Shown piece after piece: positions 19,696 through 29,508 of a stretch of DNA of 64,000 nucleotides (the stretch's first letter is position 1; each line of letters opens with the position of its first letter). A program made the position numbers and the translations under genes. The stretch is from Asparagopsis taxiformis (lineage: Eukaryota; Rhodophyta; Florideophyceae; Bonnemaisoniales; Bonnemaisoniaceae): the NCBI GenBank assembly GCA_030407315.1, contig JALQPE010002123.1, positions 121,549 to 185,548 on the forward strand. The letters run 5' to 3'. Under the pieces are notes generated by a model. That model had not been told where the DNA came from, ran no database searches, and was given only the letters and a program-made list of their open reading frames with translations.

Positions 19696-20194
19696 GTTGT
19701 CGGGTGGGGAAGAGCTCTTCTATGTCCTGGATTCCATTTACCATGAAGTTGACGGTCGTCAGTTCGTCATTAATGTTTGGGTAATTTGCGTTGCGCATGG
19801 ACAGTCGGAGTTCCTTGTGTTTCAGTATGTATTCTTCTGCGTTGTGAAGTGACGTTAGGTGGGTGTTACGCGCTTTTGCCTCCAGAAGATTGTGATCTAC
19901 GGCTGTGTGTTCGTTAACCGTGTTAAGTACGTGTTGGGTCAGGAGGTAGGGGGAGAGTTTGAGTTGCTCGTCTGTGAGTGTAAATGTGATTTCGTCTGGT
20001 AGGCTAGCCAGGATGATCATCGTAAGTCGTTCTCGGTCGCGCTTGTATGTTGCGAACTGGTCTTGGTCTTGTGGTGCTGTGTGTGTGGCATCGAGAAACT
20101 GGTCGAGATTAATGTCGTGTGCGACGGCTTGGAGCATGCGATGCCAGAATTTTGCATTGTTAAATTTCAGTGGCGGGATGGTGGGAGTCGTCAT
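19631..20194 (-). pseudogene. gag: Copia A gag, truncated by internal deletion
   Basis: The 187-codon frame begins MTTPTIPPLKFNNAKFW, the N-terminal capsid-like part. After IEELFPT it leaves the family sequence because about 343 bp are deleted between TTCCC microhomologies (compare 29995 and about 30338 in copia B). The zinc knuckle (CX2HX4HX4C in copy B) is lost and the frame stops 33 nt short of the deletion scar's effect, overlapping the pol start. The remaining gag would lack nucleic-acid binding. Confidence 0.88.
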
Positions 20195-20220
20195 GTTGTT
20201 TTGCTACGCAGTGGTAGAAG

Positions 20221-20235
20221 TGAGGGCCGATAACC
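20221..20235 (-). promoter_or_regulatory. Primer-binding site of copia A, anticodon-half type
   Basis: Minus strand GGTTATCGGCCC directly follows the 5' LTR. Drosophila copia is known to use GGTTATGGGCCC, complementary to the anticodon region of cleaved initiator tRNA-Met. One mismatch separates the two, and copia T has GGTTATGG at the same place. The primer tRNA itself is inferred. Confidence 0.55.
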
Positions 20236-20388
20236 TGTTAGAAGGACAATCTCCTTACCGTCGTCCGTTTACTGATCCTATTCTAATTGGCCTTAAGTAC
20301 TGTTCTCGTTTTCTGTCCTGTTGTCAGTGTAGTGTCTGTTAGTGTATTTGTCCGTGCGTACTGTGGTTATTGAGTTAGCGTGCTGACA
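20236..20388 (-). repeat. 5' LTR of copia A
   Basis: Matches 15853-16005 in length and sequence. The next bases inward (minus strand GGTTATCGGCCC) look like the primer-binding site. Confidence 0.95.
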
Positions 20389-20654
20389 TTCTCCATTCAT
20401 GATCTCCCCTTTCTACTCTTCATTGCTACCTATTTATACTGTCAGTGGTTCCAGTGTTGATAATTACTTTCTCCCATACTCTCCTGAAATCTTTGGTTTG
20501 TCTCCTTTGCATTCTGTAAATTATTTCCACATGATGGCACTGCATTGCATGTCAACGCAATACGCTGCACTGCGGTGCAATACACTATCAACTGATGTTA
20601 AGTGTCGGCTTTTTGGTTGCCTGGCTTGGTACCATTCTCTGCTCCCACGTAACA
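20389..20654 (-). repeat. 3' LTR of gypsy P, right part
   Basis: Continuation of the LTR split by copia A; it matches 25500-25745 and ends CACGTAACA. Confidence 0.93.
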
Positions 20655-20675
20655 CTCGGCCTCACTCGCTTATCC

Positions 20676-23600
20676 TCACTTTGCCACAGAGCGTTTGGCC
20701 TTCGATGCGACTATTGCGTCATACCCTGCAACAATTAACGTAGGTATATCTGCCTCACTGACCCATTCTGCTCCATTTGCATAGGTGTGTTTCACCTTGA
20801 ACCGCCGTTTGCCATCCCTGATATTCTCCCCAATTATACTTTTGATAATTCTTCGACTGTCTGGGAAGACCCCATCGATAGGATCCCCAGTCTCACATAT
20901 ATCCTCATCATACTTCTGAAGTCTATTGACATGCACCCGAGCGACATCCAGTCCAACTTCAGACTTGACAATGTATGAAACATTAGTTAGCACCTCCTGC
21001 ACTATATACGGCCCCATCCATGGTGTACGTAGCTTTCTCCCTTTCTCCATGTGGTGGCGAGGATTATACACCATAACACGATCACCCTTTTCAAACTCCA
21101 CAGCATTTGCTAGCTTATTGTACTGCTTAGCTGCATCTGTACGTTCCTTGCTTCCCTTCTGTATTAATTGCCAATGTAACTCTGCAAGCCTCCTTGCTAA
21201 CTCCTCATTACTTTCTGGTTCTTGGTCGATGGCCATTCGCCTTCCTGCTTCAGCATCAAAATCAAATGCATCCACTCCGAAAACAGCCTTGTATGGAGTC
21301 ATTCCCGTGGCACTGTTCACTGCTGCATTGTACCTGAAACATGCCATTGGCAAATGCTGCACCCAATCGTTTTCCTCTACTGACACATATGCACGAATGT
21401 CCTTCATCAGAGTACGGTTAAATCTCTCGATAAAACCATCAGTTTGTGGGTGATAGGGACTGGTAAATATCTTTTTTTGCCCCGACACATGTACACAAAT
21501 GTTGCACCATCTCGCTCATAAATGTCTTTCCCCTGTCACTCAGCAGCTTTTCTGGTGGCCCAAACCTTAATATCCACTCATCGAGCAACACCTGAGAAAT
21601 AGTCTCTGCCCGCTCATCCTTCACTGCAGTAGCCCACACAAACCTCGTGAATAAATCTCCCATTACAACAGCTTTTGATGTACCTCTCATATTGGATGTA
21701 GATACCTCCAGTACATCAACTGCAACGACTTGAAATCTTCTCAACGGGTGCCACTTCTTCATATTTCCCTGCACACCTGGCTTACCCAGTCTATGTAATG
21801 AGCAGTTAACGCATTTTCTAACCCGTTCCGATACATCATTTCTCCAACCTTTCCACCAAAACCTCCTTTCCACCCATTGCATTGTTTTCCATACACCTTG
21901 ATGACCATTAGGCCTTGCACCATGGGCGTAATCAAGCACTTGAGGAATAAGTAGTTTTGGAACTATAATGCGCATACTAGAACCCTCAGCTAAACACAAT
22001 AGTCCATCCTCATCCAGTACGTAATTGCTTCTTTCCGTAATCAGTCTTTCCAAGTCTTCAAACTCAGTTCGTTGGCCTTCTTTGATTTGTTCCACTGTAG
22101 GTAATGACCTTTCCCGCTCTGTCATCATCATGATGAGCTCATTGCATCTTGGACAGCGTGTATTAGTTACTGAATCACGACTCAGCGTATCTGCAACTGC
22201 CATTGACTGGCCTGGAGCATACTCTACCACAAAATCATAGTCCTGCACCTCAATCATCCACCTCGCCAGTCTTCCTTTAGGCTCCCTTAATGACATGAGC
22301 CACTTCAAGGCTTGATGGTCCGATTTCACCGTAAACTGCATGCCTCCATGAAGATAATGCCTCCATTTTTTAAGTGCATGTACTACTGCCAAACACTCTT
22401 TCTCGGTTACAGTATACCTTTGCTCCGCTCCCTTCAGCTTTCGTGACGTAAAGGCAATTGGCCTCCATTCATCCTTATTAGACTCCTGTAATAGAACCCC
22501 ACCAATACCATAATCACTCGCGTCGGTCATCACCACCTTTTGTTTCTTACAGTCCGGTGATGCAAGTTCATTTGGGTCACACAAACCTTCTTTAAGATCT
22601 TACCATGCATTCCTCTGCTTATCTCCCCATTTTTTATCCCAATCAATGATGTTATGGGAATCAATCCTCCATCGTTTCTTCCTATTACAACCAGAGTCCT
22701 TCAAAACGTCATACAGAGGCTTGGCTCTATTTGTGAAGTTAGGCAAAAAGGTTGCAAAGTAATTCACCAAACCTAGGAATCTTAGTAATTCTGTCAGCGT
22801 CTGTGGTTCCTTCAGATTCCTAATTGCCGTAATATGAGTTTCAGATGGCTTCAGGCCATTGGCGGTTACTCTATGACCCAGAACTTCCACTTCCTGCACT
22901 CCAAAACGACACTTACTGATCTTGAGACGCATTCCTGCATTCCACATGCACGTGAGAATCTCACCCAGCTCCTCCAAATGTGACTCCTCGTCTATCGTAC
23001 CAATATTACCATCATCCATAAAGGCCCATACGCTCCTTCCCTTGTATTTTCCCAGTACTAAATTCACCAATCGCTGAAACACTGCAGGACTGTTCTTTAG
23101 CCCTTGGGGCAATCTCGTGTACTGCAGTAATCCTTTGACAGTTCGTACTGCCGTGTAAGGCTTAGAAGATTCATCAAGCTGTACTTGGAAATACCCATCC
23201 TTCAGATCGAAAGCAGTAAATACTTTCTTACTAGCCAACCAATCCAACGTTTCTCTAACAGATTCCATTGGGTACTGATCGCTGACAGTCCTGCTGTTCA
23301 ATGCTCTGAAATCTGTTGTACACCTCATGCTACCGTCCCGCTTTGGTACAAAGACATTGTTGGCTGCCCACTCCGATTCAGAGTGTTCCAAAATACCCTT
23401 TTGTAATAGTTTGTCCATCATTTTCTCTTCGACAGCTTGTTCGGCCGGTGAGCGTCTTCTGATTGGTACAACCACCGGTTCTGCATCCTTCACCAATTTT
23501 ATCTCATGTTTGTACCCTTTGATACAACCAACTTCCTTGAATATCATACGATGTTTCCAAATGACGCCACGCAATCTCTCCTGCATCTCCGTGGTGCTGT

Positions 23601-24096
23601 GGAATTGTGTCAAGTCCATTCCTCTTATCTCTGCATCCACGTCAGCATCTTCAATTACAGCCCTTATTTCTTCATCTTCGATGTATTTCCTTCTTAAACT
23701 CCCTTCATATCTTGTGCTACCAACCATAATACATCCTTTCATTGTTTCCAGATCCATCTTAAACATATACCGCATCCAGAACCTTCTACCGAATAGCAGA
23801 CCACTTGCTAGTTTCCTCATCACCCTAATTGGCTCTTGGCTCATCTTGCAGCCCCATATTGAAAAGTCAATATAACCTTTCCCAGCTATGTCTAGCTTCT
23901 TTCCATCTGCGCCAAATGCAGCACAACCATCTTCAATTAACGTTCCATTCAATGACTTAAACATGGTTTTATCCATCCATATAGAGAATGCACCTGTATC
24001 CACCACCGCAACCTTTCTCACTTCTGTTCCATTCACATCAAATTGCACTTCTATAACAATGTCAGACATCTCTTCCATTGTATCGTCGTATATCAT
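20676..24096 (-). pseudogene. pol: Gypsy P pol, broken by one stop and one frameshift
   Basis: Three consecutive frames make one polyprotein. 24096-22600 has protease (VVDTGAFSIWMD) and reverse transcriptase (AFDLKDGYFQVQLD, AFMDDGNIG). 22584-21439 has RNase H (MTDASDYGIGG, VTEKECLAV, SDHQALKWL), the integrase HHCC region (NGHQGVWKTMQW, KCVNC) and core motifs VDVLEV and LSDRGKTF. 21488-20676 has the last core motif (HPQTDGFIERFNR) and a C-terminal domain with MGPYIVQEVL. The first break is an in-frame TAA at about 22600, with family-like sequence on both sides (probably CAA to TAA). The second is a one-base excess in an A7 run (plus strand T7 at 21472-21478). The product cannot be made as one chain. 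Confidence 0.9.
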
Positions 24097-24161
24097 CTCA
24101 GGGAAGTCATTAATTGTGGTGTCCTGACAATGACAGAATGTCTCGAAGTTGACTTCGGGAG

Positions 24162-25241
24162 CTAATCCCGCATACTTTGCTGTGGACCTCTCCCATTCCA
24201 GTTTCCCGACAACTGACCATTATTCATATGTCCACTTTTGGTTAGCCTACTGGTATATGCCTTACACTTGTCCTTTTCCCATGACATATGCCCAATCTCA
24301 TTACATCTGAAGCATCTGTATGTCGATTTCTTAGACTGTTGATGGCTGATGTCACTCTTGACAGCACTACCCATACTTGTTTCGACAACTTCCCTCACAG
24401 CCTCTGAGCGCGTCTGGTTCGCTGATATATGTGTCATTGCTGCTACCAACTCGTCAAATCCTCCTTGGATAGTATATGCATATGATTGCAACCTGTTCGG
24501 TAGACCCTTAATAAAAGTAGCCTGAATCATGTCCTTGTCTAGTCCCAATGAAGTTCCTAACACATTAACTCTCTCGCCAAACTGACTCGTCGATTCTCGT
24601 TTCTCGTCCCACTTCATATTGAGGAAAGCCGTATTTTTAGACTTCTTTTGTGTTTCATTGAACAACTTGTCTTCCAGTATATTCCACAGTTCCGAACATG
24701 TGATAGATGGGAATTTTCTTGAGGTGGCATTGGCTATTTTCAGTGCAGCTTTGTCAAATGACAAAAGTGACATTTCGCGCTCAATGTCATCTGTGAGCGG
24801 AAACTTCTCATGCAGCCTGTGAAAATCCTGCCTTGCAGAAGGGAAGTTGTAGTCTCCTGCAGCTGAAACTTTGTTCTGTGTCATTTTTCGCTCCCATATC
24901 TTCATCTTGTCAGATATGGACAGCGTCACAGCCTCATCTTTGTTTGCTTTGGAGGGTGTTTCGGGCAAAACCTGTGATGGAAACTCTTGTTCTTCCATCA
25001 CAACTGTGGTACGAATTACAGATTGCGCATTCTCTGCTGCTCCCTGCCTCCTTAAAATACTCATCAATTCGTTATGGTTCGCGGTCATGCCCTTTTCAAT
25101 ATCCGCAATACAATTCTCTATCTTTAACACGCGGCCCTCCAGTCCTTCCATTCCATTCACTAATGCTTCGACAGTATTGTCGAGTACATTGAGTCTATGT
25201 TCCACTCCACTGATTCTTTCCGTATTAGTCGGATTCACCAT
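24162..25241 (-). CDS. gag: Gypsy P gag
   Basis: The 359-residue frame starts with a predicted coiled coil (heptad-like ISGVEHRLNVLDNTVEALVNGMEGLEGRVLKIENCI, about residues 10-45). A retrotransposon gag domain follows (KMKIWERKM through TFIKGLPNRLQSYAY). A zinc-knuckle variant CFRCNEIGHMSWEKDKC lies near 310, where the last spacing is longer than in the canonical CX2CX4HX4C. The protease-reverse transcriptase frame follows about 65 bases later in another register. The gag is intact while pol is broken, so the element could at most be a passive participant. Confidence 0.85.
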   Translation of the reverse strand: MVNPTNTERISGVEHRLNVLDNTVEALVNGMEGLEGRVLKIENCIADIEKGMTANHNELMSILRRQGAAENAQSVIRTTVVMEEQEFPSQVLPETPSKANKDEAVTLSISDKMKIWERKMTQNKVSAAGDYNFPSARQDFHRLHEKFPLTDDIEREMSLLSFDKAALKIANATSRKFPSITCSELWNILEDKLFNETQKKSKNTAFLNMKWDEKRESTSQFGERVNVLGTSLGLDKDMIQATFIKGLPNRLQSYAYTIQGGFDELVAAMTHISANQTRSEAVREVVETSMGSAVKSDISHQQSKKSTYRCFRCNEIGHMSWEKDKCKAYTSRLTKSGHMNNGQLSGNWNGRGPQQSMRD

Positions 25242-25429
25242 CGTGTTATCAAACTTGTTTCACTGAATGTTATTGTCGCCCTCACTTACGCTTCCCACTT
25301 GCCAACTGTTATCGCCGCTCAGGAATTGATCACCGAGCGTCAACCTATTAGAGCGCACTGCCTTCCAGCCAATACAATGAATTTCAATCACTGCAGACCT
25401 GTCCACAAGCACAAAAAGTTTAAACTTAT

Positions 25430-25745
25430 TGTTAGATACCGGTATGAAAGTAAAACTCCCTCTCCTTTATTCTTTCATTGCTCTCTCTTCCTCATTTCCC
25501 ATTCTCCTTTTCATTGCTACCTATTTATACTGTCAGTGGTTCCAGTGTTGATAATTACTTTCTCCCATACTCTCCTGAAATCTTTGGTTTGTCTCCTTTG
25601 CATTCTGTAAATTATTTCCACATGATGGCACTGCATTGCATGTCAACGCAATACGCTGCACTGCGGTGCAATACACTATCAACTGATGTTAAGTGTCGGC
25701 TTTTTGGTTACCTGGCTTGGTACCATTCTCTGCTCCCACGTAACA
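25430..25745 (-). repeat. 5' LTR of gypsy P
   Basis: 316 bp, matching the split left LTR with small indels and substitutions; that divergence suggests an older insertion than copia A. Confidence 0.93.
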
Positions 25746-26940
25746 AACTCAGCAAATTACCATATGGTATTGTTGAGGCAGGGAGACAGTGGCAACTGAC
25801 AGCGGAATCGTGGCTGCTAGGTTCTATGCAATTTCAAAGTATTCCAGGACTGTCTCAGATATTCATCAAACGCAATGATACGAACTGCATAATGTTACTT
25901 GTGGTCAAAGTTATAGACGATTTTCTCGTCTCAGGATGTCTGCAGCACATCAAAGATTTTGTAGCCAGTGCTACAGCGCAATTCGAAATCGGTACTGTTG
26001 TTATTGACGAAACAATCAAGTTTAATGGCACGGAGATCTCGCAAACGAGTGATGGCACGATTTTATTGTCATGCAACAATACATGTCCAGAGTACAGCCT
26101 ATACTCCTCAGTCGCACAAGATCTAAACAGAGAGAGCATTTTGCAACGAATGAAGAGCTTCACAAATATCTTCACCTTGCAGGAACATTGAACTTCCTAG
26201 GAAAAGGGGCACTCCCTCCGGCTTCGTTTGTTACGAGCAAAATGTTGCAAAAGTCTGGAAAGCTTACAGTGGCTGCAATAATTGACGCAAATGCAATGGT
26301 CAAGGAGATTTACAGACTGAGCCTCACTCTTCAGTTCAGGTGTCCATATGAGTCAGAAGAGAATGACCCATTCCTATGTACTTTCTCCGATGCAGCGTAC
26401 AACATCTCGTCCAGTCACACCTATGGACAGACTGGAATATTCAGCGGTTTAGCACTACCACAATCCAATGGCACACTGTTCCACCCATTGGATTGGTTCT
26501 CCAACAAACAGAGAAGAGTATCATATTCTTCGTTTGGAGCAGAAATACTTGCATGTGCCGATGCGGATGACCGCACATACCCACTTCGACAGGGCTTGCG
26601 TATTCTATTGAACAAGTCTAACCTCCAATCGCACTTAAACGTTGATTCTCGCAGGCTCTTCGATACTCTCTCCACGCTACATGAAGGTCGCGATTATCGG
26701 CTACGACAAACTGTCCAAAGGATACGTGATAGTTTTGAGTCTAAGGAAATTGATTGTATTGCGATGGATCAAGGGTACGAGCAACATTTCTGACGCACTC
26801 ACCAAGCGCAACATTGTATTGTATCAATTGTTGAACGATATTTGCCGGGATGGAGTAATGTACGTGAATCTAGACAATGGATTTGAGTTGTATGCAACTC
26901 AATGGTTCCAGTGCAATGAGAAAGTTGACTCTTCGCGCTA
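25746..26940 (+). pseudogene. Copia U pol remnant: reverse transcriptase 3' half and RNase H
   Basis: Starting directly at the border of gypsy P, the plus strand reads the late reverse-transcriptase region of a third copia family (VKVIDDFLVSG, IKFNGTEISQ). After a one-base shift near 26180 it continues with the connection and RNase H region (FSDAAYNISSSHTYGQTG, VSYSSFGAEILACADADDR, NVDSRRLFDTL), then shifts again near 26770 to the terminal WIKGTSNISDALTKR. gag, protease and integrase are missing. The 5' truncation coincides with the gypsy P LTR. Confidence 0.85.
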
Positions 26941-27515
26941 GGACGCTCTACAGAGTCAATGGGGGGTGTGTGGTAATTTGTGCAGCTATACCGAGATGGT
27001 TAGCTCACATCTGCTGTAATGTGCCACGTGCACACACACGTGGACACACAGAGATGCACCCGATGACGTAATACATTACGTATGGCAGTTTATGTAACTG
27101 TCCAATGTATGTGGCACGAAAAGAAACGAGATCAAATCTCGATACTTTTATATATGAGAATGTGTTTCTACCAATGACGTGGACACATGTCGGATCTCTG
27201 TCTGCAAGATGCAGGCACATTATGGAAGCAACCATCCATGCGTCGCCATGATGGCAACATATGGAGCATAGAAAGACATTGCTACCGAACCGTGGCACAA
27301 TAGATAGCCAGGTAGAAACAGTATAAATAGTGCGACTCGGTCGTGCGAGGGGTGGGAGGCAGAGGCAGAGGCGGAGCCGAAGCAGAAGAGAACCCAGAGA
27401 ACCCCGGCCTTCGTGGCTATTGGATTGCCAACTCCCGTCATATCCCCTAATTGCATCGACTACTGCTTGCAAAGCTTGCCGAAACTCCACATTTTCATTC
27501 CTTCCCCTGCACATC
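26941..27515 (+). repeat. Probable 3' LTR of copia U
   Basis: A polypurine-like AATGGGGGG at about 26958 is followed by TGTGTGGTAATTTG, suiting an LTR start, and a clear TATA-like GTATAAATAG lies near 27323. There is no second copy in the window, so the right border is not fixed. Confidence 0.4.
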
Positions 27516-27995
27516 AACTCATTCGTTCAGAAGGGGGGGTGGAAATGAAGGTGGGATGCCGTTGCTGGGAATTTCAGGTTTGTATTCTGCCCATAGAATG
27601 ACTTGGGCCACGCACGGAACAATTCCGAACTGCATTGCTCCTCTGCCATAGATAGAAATGCTCTACGCTATACACAAATCATCCACGGTTTTATGCTCGG
27701 GGAAGCCCAACCTCCCTTTGCCAATTTGCAGCTGTTCTCCGCGAGAGTCTGGATTCTCTGCATCGAAGTTGAACATGACTGTTACAAACATTCCAGACAT
27801 CTCGATTCTTTTTCACTCATCTCAATTGTTCATTTCTAATTACATCTCCATTCATGCCGCCTCCATTCCCTACACTTGCCACGCTCCCCTTCGCTGTTTC
27901 TCACTTTCCTACCTCCCTATTCGACCGTCTATACCCTCCAGAAACGTCCCAAAATTTACTTTTCCTCTCTACTACTCAGCTATCCACCACCACCC
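27516..27995. other. Intergenic, no supported gene
   Basis: The region contains the pyrimidine-rich 3' flank of WD40 copy D, similar in texture to the flank of copy B at 2.6-2.85 kb. No coding frame is supported. Confidence 0.35.
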
Positions 27996-29149
27996 TCAGG
28001 CCACCATCCATTCATAACGCGCCACTTCCCCTCCCCCGCCGCCACTCCAACGACAGGCCCGCCACACAAACACATCTGATGCCAACGCGATCAGCTCGCT
28101 CCCGTCGGCGCTCATCCGCAGCGAGCACACATTCCTCATCCGCTCATCCCGCATTTCCCCGATGAATATAACCTCGTTATCCAACCTACTCACGTCCCAC
28201 ATGCAGATTCTTTCGCTGTCTCCAGAGTACAGCAACTTGCCATCCGCGCTGAATGTGACCGACAAGCGCTGCCGTGATGGCATCTGAGCGGTGCAAATAC
28301 CTGCGTGCACGTTTGCAGGTCCCAGATACAGACACTGCCATCGTCTGCCGCTGAGGCCACTCGTCGTCCGCACTCGCTCACTGCCAAGTCATTCAGTGGC
28401 TTGGTGTGTCCGACAAGCGCTTTTCCGACTGGCTGCAAAGTGTGGGCATTCCAGACTCGCGCACAGCAATCTGCCGGGGCAGAGACGACCACGGATCCGT
28501 CGGCGGCGACAACAAGCGAGCGCACCGTTTTGGCGTGTGCTCTGACCGCGCTCAGGATGCCGCCGTTGGAAAGGTCGATGAGGAGGAGTATGCCGGATGT
28601 GGTGCTGACCACTGCTCAGTGTGACGATACGAGTTGCATGCACTCGACGCACTCGTCGCGGCCTGTTCCAGGGATGTGGTACCAATGAGTGGGATTCTCG
28701 TCGGACCAGAAGATGAAATTCCCTGTTGAATCGCAGGAAACAGTGTGACACGACTAACCGACGCAGATGGCAGCGATGGCGTTATGCTCATGGCCGCGGA
28801 GGGTGTGAGTCTCGCGGTGGTTGTGGAGCGAAACGACTCGCAGTTCGCCATTGCAGCCGCCGAGGATAATGGAGCCGGATGTGTGTGCGCGCTCCATACG
28901 CCAGGGCGAGTAGTCGACGGAGAATGCATTGGTCAACATGGGTATCATGGGCATGGAGCGGATAATGGAAGCAAGTGTGGTTGGTGAGTGTGGGAGGATG
29001 GTGTCGCAGAGAGTGTGTTGTGATCTGCTGGCGATGTCATCGTGACTGGGAGAGGATGTGGGGGTGTCGAATTGGGTGGGGACAAGTTGGGAGCCTGCAC
29101 GACAGATAGAGGGTGTGTACAAGTCGTGTGAGGAAGAGAAACCGAACAT
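27996..29149 (-). pseudogene. WD40-repeat protein, copy D, broken by two stops and a frameshift
   Basis: The family start MFGFSSSHDLYTP is at 29149. The sequence can be followed through all blades: GHEHNAIAAICV, an IFW end, AHAKTVRSLVVAADGS, ARVWN, VCIWD, ICMWD and VFVWR. The breaks against copy B are specific: a TAG at 28754-28756 replacing a Gln codon, a TGA at 28617-28619 replacing an Arg codon, and a frameshift near 28265 just before LSVTFSADGK. The last 25 residues are also remodelled into a Gly-rich stretch. Two CpG- or Gln-type transitions suggest ordinary decay. Confidence 0.88.
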
Positions 29150-29314
29150 GATTGTGAAGGCCTTGACTTGTTCGGAATTGGAAGATAGACGTGGTGAGAG
29201 TGATGAAGGGTGTTGGTTGTGGTGATTGTGGTTGTTGGACAACTTAAGTGGGGGAAAGTGGTGTGTGAGGCAGGGCCTGGGGAGTGTTTAGAATTGGTTG
29301 GGAGTCGATGAGGA

Positions 29315-29467
29315 TGTCAGCACGCTAACTCAATAACCACAGTACGCACGGACAAATACACTAACAGACACTACACTGACAACAGGACAGAAAACGAGAA
29401 CAGTACTTAAGGCCAATTAGAATAGGATCAGTAAACGGACGACGGTAAGGAGATTGTCCTTCTAACA
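29315..29467 (+). repeat. 5' LTR of copia B
   Basis: Same sequence as the copia A LTRs in the other orientation; the primer-binding-like GGTTATCGGCCC follows. Confidence 0.94.
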
Positions 29468-29508
29468 GGTTATCGGCCCTCACTTCTACCACTGCGTAGC
29501 AAAACAAC

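Larger units (their letters stand above)
15853..20388 (-). mobile_element. Ty1/copia retrotransposon A, complete
   Basis: The two 153-bp LTRs (15853-16005 and 20236-20388) look identical, and TTCTC flanks both ends (15848-15852, 20389-20393), so this is a recent insertion into the LTR of gypsy P. Relative to sister copy B it lacks about 343 bp in gag. Confidence 0.96.
15781..25745 (-). mobile_element. Ty3/gypsy retrotransposon P, carrying a nested copia
   Basis: The borders are set by LTRs starting TGTTAGATACC at 15781 and 25430 and ending CACGTAACA at 20654 and 25745. The left (3') LTR is split by copia A. Internal order on the minus strand is gag (24162-25241) then protease, reverse transcriptase, RNase H and integrase (20676-24096), the latter broken by one stop and one frameshift. 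The outer flanks do not share a target duplication: the left flank is WD40 copy C, the right flank is copia U. Confidence 0.92.

Noticed and set aside
21472..21478. A7G run in gypsy P integrase as a programmed -1 frameshift site
   Set aside because: The location inside the catalytic core, and the way a single base removal restores the family sequence, point to a mutation or homopolymer error.
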